64,000 nucleotides of DNA from contig NZ_CAJHBO010000016.1 of the NCBI RefSeq assembly GCF_904846645.1, forward strand, positions 1-64,000, read 5' to 3'. The notes below the pieces were generated by a model that was not told the origin of the DNA, ran no database searches, and saw only the letters and a program-made list of their open reading frames with translations. This DNA is from Psychrobacter sp. Pi2-1 (GTDB taxonomy: Bacteria > Pseudomonadota > Gammaproteobacteria > Pseudomonadales > Moraxellaceae). Position numbers and translations under genes: made by a program. Shown here one piece after another: positions 46,001 to 56,070 of this stretch. Within the stretch, counting starts at the first letter, position 1; the number at the start of each line of letters is the position of its first letter.

Positions 46001-47281
46001 CTATGGAACTTGCTGATTTATTTCCACGTTGACCTGATTTTGTTCTGCGCTGATAACCACTGGATTACCCGAGAGGTCGCCTGACTCTGCGGTAGCATTG
46101 CCACTATGACTGATACGAGCGATGACCGCTAGCTGTACTTTATCAGAACGAGCCGACCCTAGGGTACGCTCTGGCATCATAGCATCAAGATCACTTAGGC
46201 TAATAACCGCTTCGCCTTGTTTGATATTGCTAATCGGTAGACGCTTAGCCGCAAATGGTGGACCACCTTTCACGTCACGTATCGCTACAAACAGCGTATC
46301 GTCAGCTTTTACCAATGGTAACAGACTAGCATTTATTTTGACTGTCACTTCGACGCCTTCAGAGGCTTGCTGTTGCTGCATTACCACATTAGCGCTAAGC
46401 TCATCTAGACTTGATAGCGCTTGCGTATGATCACCTGGTTTGGCCGCGATACTGTCACGCAGACGTTTAATCCAGCCTTGCGCTTGATCGAAGTTACTAG
46501 CACGGGCTTCACCCATCGCCATAAGCATTTGTGCGCCCTCATGCTCTGGGTTTTTGGCCAGTATGTTTTCTAACACTCGGCGGCTATTGGCATCTAACTG
46601 ACCCTTATTAGCAAAGAAACTAATCTGCGCATAAGTGGTCGCAATTTCTTCGTTGTCAGGCGATAGACGATAAGCGCGCGACAACGCTTCTAGTGCCGAA
46701 TCAGTCGCCTCTAATGACAAGAATAGCTCTGATAGGCGCATCCAGCGATTGTAGTCACTGGCATGACGATAGACGTTAGTCTGCATGGCACTGATCAGCT
46801 GATTACCATCTTCAATTGCCCAAGCAGGTGGCTGATCGATTCTACCTGTTAATAGATCGTCCGCCACTTGACCGACTTTGTCCTCAGCAGCCCACAGCTC
46901 AAAGACAGGTGTGCGATCACCGACCATCAGATATGCCATGGCGGTCAATACAGGCACCCAAACCATAATAATCAATCGGCTTTTGATACCTGGCGTGATC
47001 ATCGGTGACACTTCACGCTGAGCGTCCAAAAGCTGACGTTCAAGCTCAAGCTTTTGGTTTTGATAGTGATGGTCATCAATGATACCACTGTCTTTATCTG
47101 TTTTCAGCTCTGCTAGTCGCTCACGAAACACAGCAACGTTGATATCCAGCAGTTGATTGTCCACAGGCTTACTATGCGAACGCGGTGCTCTTAACCACGG
47201 CTTAATGGTGATAATGCCCAACAACAAAGCGACAAGTAAACTTAGCGCAATAAATAAGCCAACAGTAGAAAATATGGTCAT
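46001..47281 (-). CDS. ccmI: Cytochrome c biogenesis protein CcmI
   Basis: A 426-residue inner-membrane apocytochrome chaperone. Two transmembrane helices near the N-terminus (about 5-27 and 105-125) flank a charged cytoplasmic loop (FRERLAELKTDKDSGIID). A periplasmic TPR region (about 180-290, SALEALSRAYRLSPDNEEIATTYAQ) and a beta-rich C-terminal domain follow. Its start overlaps the ccmH stop by 4 bp, so translation is probably coupled. It is the last gene of ccmF-ccmG-ccmH-ccmI. Confidence 0.92.
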   Translation of the reverse strand: MTIFSTVGLFIALSLLVALLLGIITIKPWLRAPRSHSKPVDNQLLDINVAVFRERLAELKTDKDSGIIDDHHYQNQKLELERQLLDAQREVSPMITPGIKSRLIIMVWVPVLTAMAYLMVGDRTPVFELWAAEDKVGQVADDLLTGRIDQPPAWAIEDGNQLISAMQTNVYRHASDYNRWMRLSELFLSLEATDSALEALSRAYRLSPDNEEIATTYAQISFFANKGQLDANSRRVLENILAKNPEHEGAQMLMAMGEARASNFDQAQGWIKRLRDSIAAKPGDHTQALSSLDELSANVVMQQQQASEGVEVTVKINASLLPLVKADDTLFVAIRDVKGGPPFAAKRLPISNIKQGEAVISLSDLDAMMPERTLGSARSDKVQLAVIARISHSGNATAESGDLSGNPVVISAEQNQVNVEINQQVP

Positions 47282-47841
47282 TTTTTGCCCCCAAGGCTTG
47301 TAGTGTCGTCTTTGTCATCACTGTTAGCTTGTGACAATAAGCGATCAAGTTCTGCTTTTTCAGCGGCAGACAACGCTTTGACATGGTTGTCTACTGCCAC
47401 ACCACTCTCGCCACTGGCGACAAGCTGACGGCGTTTACTTTGCCAAAACCAACCGACCAATAAAACGATCAATAATAACGGTGGGAAAAACCATAAAATC
47501 CATGTTGAAGGACGTACTGGTGGCTTATAACTGATAAAGTCGCCATAACGCTCTTGCATATAGGCTCGAATCTCGCCATCACTACGACCATCTTTTATCA
47601 AATCATAGGTTTTTTGCTTTAAGTCTTGGGCAATTGGCGCATCAGACCCTGCCAAGTTTTGGTTTTGGCATTTTGGGCAGCGCAGCTCTTCGATGAGACC
47701 GCGGTACTGGGCTTCTTGTTGCACAGAATCAAAATCGTAGACATCAATGGCAGCAAAGCTTGCCATACTGAATAGACAAGCAATTAACAAGCTTGCTAAC
47801 TTTATGGTCGCCTTTCTTATTTGGTAGGCTATCATTTGCAC
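47278..47841 (-). CDS. ccmH: Cytochrome c maturation thioreductase CcmH
   Basis: A 187-residue periplasm-facing protein with a signal peptide or first helix (about 10-30), the redox motif LRCPKCQNQN, the conserved DLIKDGRSDGEIRAYMQERYGDFISYKPP segment and a C-terminal transmembrane helix. It keeps apocytochrome cysteines reduced for haem attachment. It lacks the TPR half found in E. coli CcmH, that part being the separate ccmI here. Its start overlaps the ccmG stop by 10 bp. Confidence 0.94.
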   Translation of the reverse strand: MQMIAYQIRKATIKLASLLIACLFSMASFAAIDVYDFDSVQQEAQYRGLIEELRCPKCQNQNLAGSDAPIAQDLKQKTYDLIKDGRSDGEIRAYMQERYGDFISYKPPVRPSTWILWFFPPLLLIVLLVGWFWQSKRRQLVASGESGVAVDNHVKALSAAEKAELDRLLSQANSDDKDDTTSLGGKK

Positions 47842-48509
47842 GCCTCCAAAACTTGGCTCGGATCTGGACTGACACCATTATTACTAGCGTCATTGAGCAC
47901 CATCAAGCAAGGCGTGATACGACTTTGCCAATTGCTCTCATTGATCTCACCGATGATATGCTGACGAATAATCCCATCACCATCGACGATAAAAGTCTCA
48001 GGTGCACCAGTCAGACCTAAGTCTAGAGCGAACTGTCCTGACAAGTCCTGAATAGACATAGAGAATGGGTCGCCACCGCGATTAAGATACCCTAACGCAT
48101 CACCAATATCATCTTTGTAGTTTACGCCTACCAAGTTTACACCGCGCTCTTCTAACTTCATCAAAAAAGGATGCTCAATGATACAAGTTGGACACCAAGA
48201 GCCCCAAATATTCATGAGGAATGGCTTATCTGGCAAGTTGTCATTGGTCATGATACGACTGGTATCTGATAATAATGGCAACTCAAAAGCAGGTACTGGA
48301 CGCTCAAGCGCTGTATTGGTCACGATATCAGTCGGCTTGCCCAAACGCATATAGAGCATAGCGACCAAACCAATAAAGACAACCAGCGGAATCAAAAATC
48401 CGATTTTAAGTTTTTTCTTAGTTTTTACTTTATTACTGCTCGCAACTTTAGGGTCGTTGACAGCCTCTTGCTGAGCTTTTTTATCAGATTCATTGTTTGA
48501 GGTAGTCAT
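47832..48509 (-). CDS. ccmG: Thiol:disulfide interchange protein CcmG/DsbE
   Basis: A 225-residue membrane-anchored thioredoxin-like protein with a basic cytoplasmic N-terminus rich in Lys, one transmembrane segment (IGFLIPLVVFIGLVAMLYM) and the active site WCPTC in NIWGSWCPTC, followed by GVNYKDD and the cis-Pro region TGAPETFIVDGDG. It reduces CcmH or apocytochrome c. It begins 1 bp from the ccmF stop. Confidence 0.95.
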   Translation of the reverse strand: MTTSNNESDKKAQQEAVNDPKVASSNKVKTKKKLKIGFLIPLVVFIGLVAMLYMRLGKPTDIVTNTALERPVPAFELPLLSDTSRIMTNDNLPDKPFLMNIWGSWCPTCIIEHPFLMKLEERGVNLVGVNYKDDIGDALGYLNRGGDPFSMSIQDLSGQFALDLGLTGAPETFIVDGDGIIRQHIIGEINESNWQSRITPCLMVLNDASNNGVSPDPSQVLEACK

Positions 48510-48510
48510 A

Positions 48511-50541
48511 TTAACGCTCCCCTATCTTTGTAGCTGACGTATCCAAATCTGCAACCGTCGCAAAGCCTGATTTTTTGGCCGCGATTTGCGCAGGTGTTTT
48601 GGTTTTTTTGATACGGTAACGATTGTCTAGCATACTGAGCAATGCGCCAAACGCCATGATAAGCGCACCCAACCATATCCAGCGGATAAGCGGTTTGACA
48701 TAGATACGGAAAGCCCATTCATTGCTATCTTCAGCAATTGGCTCACCAAGTGCTACGTAGACATCACGCATCAAATTGGCATCAATCGCAGCTTCTGTCA
48801 TCGGCATCATACTGATAATATAGTTACGCTTTTCAGGATATAACGTGGTCACTTCTTGACCGTCTTTACTGACTGTTACTTCTGCTTGCGTAGCGTCAAA
48901 GTTACTGCCTTTTACTTCACTAAAGCCTTTTACCATAAAGTCATAGCCTTGCACATTGACACTGTCATTAGGCCCTAATGCCACATCGCGCTCAATGCTC
49001 AACGTAGTGGTAAATGCCACGCCGATGACCGCAATGATGACGCCAATATGAGCGGTTTGCTGCCCCCAATAACTCAGACGCAACTGACGTAAGCCGTTTA
49101 AACGACTTGGTGCATTTTTGGTCTTGTCTTTGAAATCGACAACCATCCATAACAACACCCAAAAGCTCACGGCCAATGTGACACCGATATTTAACATCGC
49201 TGATGGACTGGTGAAATAGGTGATAATAGCGGCTAATACCAAACTGCTCACCGCGATAACCATACCAGCACCCAATAACGGGCGGCTGTCTTGTTTCCAG
49301 CGGATATTAGAGCCCATACCCATCGCCACCAGTAGCAGCCATGTCAACGGCACAAATAGAGCGTTGAAGTATGGAGGGCCAACAGATACCTGACCTAAGT
49401 TAAAGGCATCAGCAATAATAGGATATAGCGTACCAAGTAGTACCACTAAGGTTGAAATTAGAATAATAACGTTGTTAATTACCAAAAATGATTCACGTGA
49501 GATGAGTCGATACTGACTCTCGACCGTCAAACGCCAGCCACGTACCGCAAACATCAACAGACCACCGCCGACGATGATACCGAGGATGACTAGAATCACT
49601 AGACCACGCGTTGGATCAGCGGCAAATGAATGTACTGAGGTGATGACACCTGAACGTACTAAGAACGTACCAAGCAAGCTAAGCGCAAAAGCAAAGATTG
49701 CGAGCATAATAGTCCATGCTTTAAACACACCGCGTTTTTCGGTGACAGCAAGTGAATGCAGTAGCGCCGTCCCCGCCAACCATGGCATCAATGAGGCGTT
49801 CTCTACTGGATCCCAGAACCACCAACCGCCCCAGCCAAGCTCATAATAAGCCCACCAAGAACCAAGCGCGATACCGACTGTTAAGAAACCCCAAGCCGCC
49901 AATGCCCATGGACGCGACCAACGTGTCCATACCGCATCCAAACGCCCTTCCCACAGTGCTGCCATACAAAACGCAAATGGCACAACCATACCCACATAGC
50001 CCATATAGAGCATCGGCGGGTGAATAATCAAACCAAAATCTTGCAATACAGGGTTTAGATCCGCGCCATCGACAGGTAAATTGGGTAATGTGCGATCAAA
50101 CGGTGATGAGGTAAAGATAAGCATCGCTAGCATCATCATCTGCACGCCTGCCAGTATCACCAGCACTCGCGCACGCATCGACAACGGTAACCCACGACTG
50201 AAGTAAGAGACCAGCGCACACCAAGTGGCCATGATGGTCATCCAAAGCAGCAGCGAGCCTTCATGCCCGCCCCATGTCGCCGATAGCTTGTAGTACCAAG
50301 GCAGCAATGTATTGGAATGCTGAGTGACATAGACGAGACTAAAATCGTTGTAATAAAAGCCTGCCATCAATGCTGCAAATGAGGTAATCATTGCCGCAAA
50401 TTGCGCCCATGCCAGACTTGGCGCCAAACGCTGCCAAGCGACGTGGTCACGCATGACGCCAATGGTTGGTAGTACCACCTGCAAAATCGCCAATATAAAA
50501 GCGGCCAGCAAGGCAAAATAACCCAATTCTGTGATTAACAT
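48511..50541 (-). CDS. ccmF: Haem lyase subunit CcmF
   Basis: A 676-residue polytopic inner-membrane protein with many hydrophobic segments, the Trp-rich haem-handling motif WGGWWFWDPVENASLMPWL and the GGHEGSLLLW region. It attaches haem from CcmE to apocytochrome c. The start MLITELGYFALLAAF matches the family. It is the first gene of the block; ccmE and ccmABCD are not upstream, where a 280-bp gap and a DUF445 gene are found instead. Confidence 0.96.
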   Translation of the reverse strand: MLITELGYFALLAAFILAILQVVLPTIGVMRDHVAWQRLAPSLAWAQFAAMITSFAALMAGFYYNDFSLVYVTQHSNTLLPWYYKLSATWGGHEGSLLLWMTIMATWCALVSYFSRGLPLSMRARVLVILAGVQMMMLAMLIFTSSPFDRTLPNLPVDGADLNPVLQDFGLIIHPPMLYMGYVGMVVPFAFCMAALWEGRLDAVWTRWSRPWALAAWGFLTVGIALGSWWAYYELGWGGWWFWDPVENASLMPWLAGTALLHSLAVTEKRGVFKAWTIMLAIFAFALSLLGTFLVRSGVITSVHSFAADPTRGLVILVILGIIVGGGLLMFAVRGWRLTVESQYRLISRESFLVINNVIILISTLVVLLGTLYPIIADAFNLGQVSVGPPYFNALFVPLTWLLLVAMGMGSNIRWKQDSRPLLGAGMVIAVSSLVLAAIITYFTSPSAMLNIGVTLAVSFWVLLWMVVDFKDKTKNAPSRLNGLRQLRLSYWGQQTAHIGVIIAVIGVAFTTTLSIERDVALGPNDSVNVQGYDFMVKGFSEVKGSNFDATQAEVTVSKDGQEVTTLYPEKRNYIISMMPMTEAAIDANLMRDVYVALGEPIAEDSNEWAFRIYVKPLIRWIWLGALIMAFGALLSMLDNRYRIKKTKTPAQIAAKKSGFATVADLDTSATKIGER

Positions 50542-50821
50542 ACGGTCTAACCTTGTTTACCTTGGATACAATTAAGGGTTCACCGATGGCACTGCTAGCC
50601 ACTGGCAAACGCTAATAGTCCTTTATGCGGTCATAGTTTACGGTTAAAAACTGAGGTTTCAATTGCTGTAGAAGCACATAAAACCCGCTACTATCATTGT
50701 GACGTACCAATATGAATGATTGATACAAAATGCTTATCTGGTGTTAATTTTACATTTTTTAGTTATTCAAAGCTTATTCAATACAGCCGTTCATGACTAA
50801 TTAAAAATACTTATTCATGCA

Positions 50822-52156
50822 TTATTGCATCGAGGGGAAAAATACTAACACTAAATGCAACCAACCTGCTAGAAAACCAGTCAAACCGCCCAAAACAATC
50901 AACGTCATCTCATCCTCTCGGAAAGCGGGACGCAACAAGTTCTGAAACTCATTTGGCGTGAGCGCACGTATTCTATCGCGAAACAGACCAAATATCTTAC
51001 TGGCTCGACTTTCATTTAGCTCAGGATCTCGCAGTGGCACCATCGTTGCGACAATAGATTTGTCGATAATAGTATTTTTGAGCTGTCCATAATCACGGCG
51101 ACCCAATCCCACACGTAATGTCGTGCTAATCACTGGTGACTCTAGCACCGTATATAGATGCGATTTCATCAAATCACGCGTTTGCGCTGAGCGGTCACCG
51201 TACATCATTTCACTCATGATGTTTTCTAAAGTGACCAAATCCTTTACCACAATCTCAGCAAAAACCTCAGAAACTTCCTCTTGGCGCTTCATAAAGCCGC
51301 CTTGCAAACGATACTTTGCGATATGCGGTATGACGGGTTTGATAAATGGAAAGCGACTCTGCACCGAAAACAGCTTCAAATAAGGGATGAAGTGCGGCTC
51401 TACTGGATTAAACACCATCCAAATAGCAATCCAATTGGTGAGAAAACCCCAAATTGCAGCAAAGAACGGTACGGTCCAATGCTGCGGCACCACCAAAAAT
51501 ATAAACATCTGGATAATACCAAATACCAGACCAATCAAAGCACTGACGTGCCAGATAAAGTCGATCTCTTTTTGACCGACCTTTAAAAACATATTGACCA
51601 TCAGGCGACGATCGTTTTCCATGGTGTTGACAATCATTTTGCGCATATCGACCAAATCTTCGACATGATAAGTCAAATCTGTCACAAGCGACTGCATAAT
51701 ACTGGGTAGCTCTTTATGAGCTTGCGCATAGACACGGCGCTTTAGGGCGTAAGGTAGATTGCCCCACAGTGCTGGCGAGTGATCCAACATAATCTCATCA
51801 ATCAATGGCTCAAGGTTTTTGTCTACCGTATCAGTGACAAATATCGCCATTTGCTCAGGCTCCATCGCCTTAAAAAACTCATCAAGCGAACCGAGTTTTG
51901 AGAGCGTCTGGTCAACGATAACCCCTGATATCTTGCCCGCTTTGCGCGGAACGATACCTTGCCAACCAATACCTGGCAGCCCAAAAAATGGGAAATTAGG
52001 AATACGAATACCCCAAAACTTGACCGGGTAAAACAGCATCTTGAGCGCCATCCACACATGTACCCAAGTGACGAATGCCGTCACTGGTGGAATGGTCAGC
52101 ATGGCAAAGAACTCTGGGTGTTCAGCTATCGTCTGCCATAATGAATTTACGTCCAT
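50822..52156 (-). CDS. DUF445-family membrane protein
   Basis: A 444-residue protein with hydrophobic segments near 15-45, 205-250 and at the C-terminus (LIVLGGLTGFLAGWLHLVLVF), separated by long amphipathic helical regions. The WVHVWMALKMLFYPVKFWGI and GIGWQGIVPRKAGKIS segments resemble the DUF445/YheB type, whose function is not established to my knowledge. The ribosome site is weak (GGAC only). The upstream gap to mrdA is 493 bp. Confidence 0.8.
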   Translation of the reverse strand: MDVNSLWQTIAEHPEFFAMLTIPPVTAFVTWVHVWMALKMLFYPVKFWGIRIPNFPFFGLPGIGWQGIVPRKAGKISGVIVDQTLSKLGSLDEFFKAMEPEQMAIFVTDTVDKNLEPLIDEIMLDHSPALWGNLPYALKRRVYAQAHKELPSIMQSLVTDLTYHVEDLVDMRKMIVNTMENDRRLMVNMFLKVGQKEIDFIWHVSALIGLVFGIIQMFIFLVVPQHWTVPFFAAIWGFLTNWIAIWMVFNPVEPHFIPYLKLFSVQSRFPFIKPVIPHIAKYRLQGGFMKRQEEVSEVFAEIVVKDLVTLENIMSEMMYGDRSAQTRDLMKSHLYTVLESPVISTTLRVGLGRRDYGQLKNTIIDKSIVATMVPLRDPELNESRASKIFGLFRDRIRALTPNEFQNLLRPAFREDEMTLIVLGGLTGFLAGWLHLVLVFFPSMQ

Positions 52157-52649
52157 GACTTATCTAGTCCCTGACAGGTTGGTTGTCGTTGCTAATATTG
52201 TCGCTACTGATAGCGAGGCTTTAGCAAAATGAGAACGTTTCAAAAGACGCTCCGCCCATAATAACTACTATAAAATAAATCGCCTGATTTTAGCATACTT
52301 GCCATTTATTAGCACATATAGACCAGCGACAAGTTGTGACTAAAGATGACATGGTTCATATCGTCTGCTCCCCAATAAAAACCTAAATATAAGCCAGTTC
52401 TTGGTCGGTAGATAATCAGGACAAAATATATGACTGAGTACTGCGCCTGCTCATTTGTTCTGTTATAATTTGTAGTGCAATAACAAAGACTACCTGCGTA
52501 TAAATGACTGCATAACGATTTCACCCCATACCCTTCTATGTGATTGAAACCATTTGCATTATCTTTTAAACTCACCGCACTTTGGTTAACCAACCTGCCC
52601 TCTTATTTTTCTTTTATTGACTCACTGACCGTTTGGGCTCTGATCTTCT
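52157..52649. other. Intergenic region between the DUF445 gene and mrdA
   Basis: Divergent genes flank about 490 bp. A perfect TATAAT lies at 52464-52469 on the plus strand but lacks a good -35 at the right distance. A minus-strand open frame at 52309-52593 shows no family resemblance or ribosome site and is not called. Confidence 0.45.
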
Positions 52650-54635
52650 ATGAATAAACCGATAACTCCCAATACCGAACAGGTCAACAGTACCTTTACC
52701 AATCGTATTATCATCTTTGGGATTATAATATTGATTGGTTTGGGCGGTTTGATAACACGTTATGGGTATTTGCAAGTCTACGCTTATGATCAGTACACAA
52801 CGCAAGCCGATAACAACCGTATCAAACTGATATCTGCGCCGCCTAGTCGTGGGTATATTTATGATCGTAACGGAGTAATACTGGCAGACAACCAGCCTGT
52901 ATTTACAGCGATGCTCAGCCCTGATGAGGTCGAAAACCCTGAGCGCACGTTGCATCTACTCGCGCCGATTTTTGATTTAACCGATACAGATATTACTGAT
53001 ATCTTGGCGCGTCTAAGTAAAAATAAAAACGACCCGGTAACGATTAAGATTGATTTAACAGAAGCACAGTTGGCTCAGTTTAGTGAACGTAAGCCATTCT
53101 TCCGCGGGGTATCTATCCAAAGCAAGCTTACGCGCTCTTATCCTTATGATGAGCTGTTTGCCCATGTCATTGGCTATGTCGGACGTATCAATGACAAAGA
53201 GTCAAAGCGTATTGATAAAGACCGTTACGCTGGTACTGACTTGATTGGTAAAATCGGTATCGAGGACTACTATGAAGATATTTTGCTTGGGCAACCGGGT
53301 TATCAATCGGTAGAAACAGACGCACATGGTAATATCTTACGCCAATTAGATACCAAGCCGCCGATAGCGGGTAACGATATTACGTTGAGCTTGGATTATG
53401 GTTTGCAAACCATCGCCCAGCAGCAACTTGATGGACGCCGCGGTGCAATCGTCGCGATAGACCCAAAAAACGGTGATGTCTTGGCGTTTGTTAGTAATCC
53501 AAGCTACGACCCTAACCCTTTTATATCAGGTATCTCTTTTAAAGACTACGACGATCTGCGTGAAGATTTGGATCAACCACTGTATAACCGTGCGCTACAA
53601 GGTACCTACCCACCTGGCTCTACTATCAAGCCATTCGAGGGTCTAGGCGGTATTCATTATGGTCTACGCGATTGGAACAGCACTATCTATGACCCTGGTT
53701 ATTTTAGCTTACCTGGAGATAGCCATCGATTCCGCGACTGGAAACGTGGTGGTCATGGCACGGTAGATCTAAAAAAATCCATCGCGATGTCGGTCGATAC
53801 TTATTATTATAAGTTGGCTTACGAGATGGGCATTCAGCGTCTGCACGATTGGATGGTACGCTTTGGTTTTGGTGAAGATACTGGTATTGATTTACCTAAC
53901 GAAAAATCAGGTATCATGCCATCGCCAAAATGGAAAAAAGATACTTACGATAAAGACTGGCTACCAGGCGAAACGATCTCTGTCAGTATTGGACAAGGGT
54001 ATTTCTTGGCAACGCCGCTACAGATTGCCAACGCTACAGCCATGACTGCCAGTAAAGGACAGCACATTACCCCGCACTTATTAAAGAGCAGTGACGGCGC
54101 CGCGGACGTCAAAGTCATTACTAAGCCAGATGGCAAAATCGACTATAACGGTAAGCCGTCTGACTGGTTGCGTATGCATGATGCAATGGAAAGCGTGGTA
54201 GAAAACGGTACAGGACGCGGTATCTATACCCCGCGCTATCGTATCGCTGGTAAAACAGGTACTGCACAGGTGAAATCTATCGCGCAGGGCAAACGCTATG
54301 ACAAGTCAGCGATTGATAAGCGTCACTGGGATCATGCTTGGTTTAATGGTTTTGCCCCAGTAGAAGACCCGCAGATTGCCCTTGCGGTATTGGTTGAAAA
54401 TGGCGGCGGTGGTAGTGCTGTTGCAGCGCCTATTGGCCGTGCTCTATTTGACTACTGGGTATTACAACGTAAGACAGATCCTGTGTTGCCACCTTCTGCT
54501 GATGAGCTAAAAGTCATTAAACGCCAAAAGGCTTTTGAAAAAGCGATGCGTGATGCCATTCGTGATAAAGAAGCAAAAGCATTGGAAGAGAAAGAAGCCG
54601 AGGAAGCCGAAGCGGCAGCAGCGACATCTGAGTAA
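52650..54635 (+). CDS. mrdA: Penicillin-binding protein 2 (rod-shape/elongation transpeptidase)
   Basis: A 661-residue class B PBP. One N-terminal transmembrane helix (20-38) is followed by the dimerisation domain (RGYIYDRNGVILADN) and the transpeptidase domain with STIK (324-327, catalytic Ser324), SVD in AMSVDTYY and KTG in AGKTGTAQV near 534. It cross-links peptidoglycan of the side wall. An Ala/Glu/Lys-rich tail follows the fold. No rodA lies next to it. A double D-ala target annotation is not needed; beta-lactam binding is expected from the motifs. Confidence 0.94.
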   Translation: MNKPITPNTEQVNSTFTNRIIIFGIIILIGLGGLITRYGYLQVYAYDQYTTQADNNRIKLISAPPSRGYIYDRNGVILADNQPVFTAMLSPDEVENPERTLHLLAPIFDLTDTDITDILARLSKNKNDPVTIKIDLTEAQLAQFSERKPFFRGVSIQSKLTRSYPYDELFAHVIGYVGRINDKESKRIDKDRYAGTDLIGKIGIEDYYEDILLGQPGYQSVETDAHGNILRQLDTKPPIAGNDITLSLDYGLQTIAQQQLDGRRGAIVAIDPKNGDVLAFVSNPSYDPNPFISGISFKDYDDLREDLDQPLYNRALQGTYPPGSTIKPFEGLGGIHYGLRDWNSTIYDPGYFSLPGDSHRFRDWKRGGHGTVDLKKSIAMSVDTYYYKLAYEMGIQRLHDWMVRFGFGEDTGIDLPNEKSGIMPSPKWKKDTYDKDWLPGETISVSIGQGYFLATPLQIANATAMTASKGQHITPHLLKSSDGAADVKVITKPDGKIDYNGKPSDWLRMHDAMESVVENGTGRGIYTPRYRIAGKTGTAQVKSIAQGKRYDKSAIDKRHWDHAWFNGFAPVEDPQIALAVLVENGGGGSAVAAPIGRALFDYWVLQRKTDPVLPPSADELKVIKRQKAFEKAMRDAIRDKEAKALEEKEAEEAEAAAATSE

Positions 54636-54668
54636 CTAGACGTTTAAGTAGTTAACAGTATAAAAAGC

Positions 54669-54714
54669 AAAACCTAACAAAGAGAAGCCTAGTAAAGTAA
54701 AACCCAGCAAAGAA
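54669..54714. repeat. Three degenerate 14-16 bp tandem repeats between mrdA and rsmD
   Basis: AAAACCTAACAAAGAG, AAGCCTAGTAAAGT and AAAACCCAGCAAAGAA follow one another directly, consensus roughly AAAACCYARCAAAG. Meaning unknown; slippage origin is likely. Confidence 0.55.
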
Positions 54715-54734
54715 TTGGTAAGCGAGACACGATA

Positions 54735-55421
54735 ATGAAAAAAGCCTCAAATGGACGCGCACCAAAGAATAACCGTAAGGCGAAAAGTACGGCAGCGGGT
54801 GATGTGCGCATCATTGGTGGTCAGTTTAAGCGCCGTATTGTAAGTTTCATTGATGCAGACGGCCTGCGTCCGACCCCAGATCGTTTGCGGGAGACTTTAT
54901 TTAACTGGCTACTCGCTGACATTCATGACGCCCATGTACTCGATAGCTGCGCTGGCAGTGGCGTACTAGGATTTGAAGCGCTATCTCGCGGCGCTGCCCG
55001 CACGACATTTATCGAAATCAATCCAGCACAAAGCAACATGCTACGTCAGAGTGCTGAGCAATTGCACATTGAGGCTGCTGCTTATCAAATTATCACTGGC
55101 ACTGCTGAGCAAGTATTGCGTCAAAAGCATCTGACTGCGCGCCCCTTTGACATTGTATTTATCGATCCGCCTTATGCTCAGGATTTATGGCAGCCTATTT
55201 TGACTGCGCTTATTACCAATACCTTAATAAATACTGAAACACTGATTTATTTAGAAGCTGATAAAGATTTGTCAGCACAGCTTAAGCAATTGGAAGCGTC
55301 GCTAAATGAGAATCTAGACCTCCAATCGAGCGTTACTCAGCAATCAATCGCTTTTGAATGTCTGAAACAAACCAAAGTCGGACAAGTTGTCGCTGGACTT
55401 TATCGTCTATCATCGTCATAA
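54735..55421 (+). CDS. rsmD: 16S rRNA (guanine966-N2)-methyltransferase RsmD
   Basis: A 228-residue SAM methyltransferase modifying G966 of 16S rRNA. After a basic N-terminus come RIIGGQFKRR, the GLRPTPDRLRETLFNWL signature, SAM motif VLDSCAGSGVLGFEALSRGA and the catalytic DPPYAQ. Length is slightly above the family norm. It may be co-transcribed with mrdA, 99 bp upstream. Confidence 0.95.
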   Translation: MKKASNGRAPKNNRKAKSTAAGDVRIIGGQFKRRIVSFIDADGLRPTPDRLRETLFNWLLADIHDAHVLDSCAGSGVLGFEALSRGAARTTFIEINPAQSNMLRQSAEQLHIEAAAYQIITGTAEQVLRQKHLTARPFDIVFIDPPYAQDLWQPILTALITNTLINTETLIYLEADKDLSAQLKQLEASLNENLDLQSSVTQQSIAFECLKQTKVGQVVAGLYRLSSS

Positions 55422-55532
55422 TTGTCGGGTTAATGAAAGCCGTTAACGTATTTTACAAATGTTTAGAACCGCTAAAAACTGGCCGACGCTGCAGTTTAAT
55501 GTATATAAGGCGAAAATAAACCCCAATGCAGC

Positions 55533-55561
55533 TTGCAAGCGTAGGCGCTACTGCTTATAAT
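55533..55561 (+). promoter_or_regulatory. Sigma-70 promoter of rplM-rpsI
   Basis: TTGCAA (55533-55538) and TATAAT (55556-55561) with a 17-bp spacer. Predicted start near 55568 gives a 64-nt leader to rplM. Confidence 0.75.
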
Positions 55562-55575
55562 GTGCAGTCTGTTTT

Positions 55576-55606
55576 TTGAGAGCCCCGTTCCCAGCTAAAC
55601 TCTCAA
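55576..55606 (+). promoter_or_regulatory. Leader hairpin of rplM, candidate L13 autoregulatory site
   Basis: TTGAGAG (55576-55582) pairs with CTCTCAA (55600-55606) around a 17-nt loop within the predicted 5' leader. Autogenous control of rplM-rpsI by L13 is known in E. coli; assigning this hairpin to it is inference. Confidence 0.4.
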
Positions 55607-55631
55607 CGAATTCTAATTTTAAGGTTTTATC

Positions 55632-56060
55632 ATGAAAACACTTAGTGCAAAACCAGCTGAAGTGACCCATGACTGGTATGTCGTAGATGCTGACGGCAAA
55701 ACCCTTGGTCGCTTAGCCACTCAAATCGCAACTCGCTTACGTGGCAAGCACAAGCCTTCTTTTACTCCGCACGTTGATACTGGTGACTTTATTGTTGTCA
55801 TCAATGCTGACAAAATCACGGTAACGGGTAAAAAAGCACAAGACAAAAAGTACTATCGTCACAGTGGCTACCCAGGTGGTATTAAAGAAACCAACTTCAA
55901 TAAGTTGCTTGCACATAAGCCTGAAGATGTTCTACACAAAGCAGTTAAGGGTATGCTTCCAAAGGGCCCTCTTGGCTATGCGATGATCAAGAAGCTGAAA
56001 CTTTATGCGGGTACTGATCATCCACATACTGCACAGCAACCTAAAGAACTAGACATCTAA
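55632..56060 (+). CDS. rplM: 50S ribosomal protein L13
   Basis: A 142-residue ribosomal protein with [54 protein letters not shown] and [12 protein letters not shown], all typical. Length equals E. coli L13. AAGG precedes the ATG, and rpsI follows after 10 bp. Confidence 0.98.
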   Translation: MKTLSAKPAEVTHDWYVVDADGKTLGRLATQIATRLRGKHKPSFTPHVDTGDFIVVINADKITVTGKKAQDKKYYRHSGYPGGIKETNFNKLLAHKPEDVLHKAVKGMLPKGPLGYAMIKKLKLYAGTDHPHTAQQPKELDI

Positions 56061-56070
56061 GGATATACTT

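Noticed and set aside
52309-52593. Minus-strand open frame of 94 codons in the DUF445-mrdA gap
   Set aside because: No family resemblance, no ribosome site and biased composition; likely chance.
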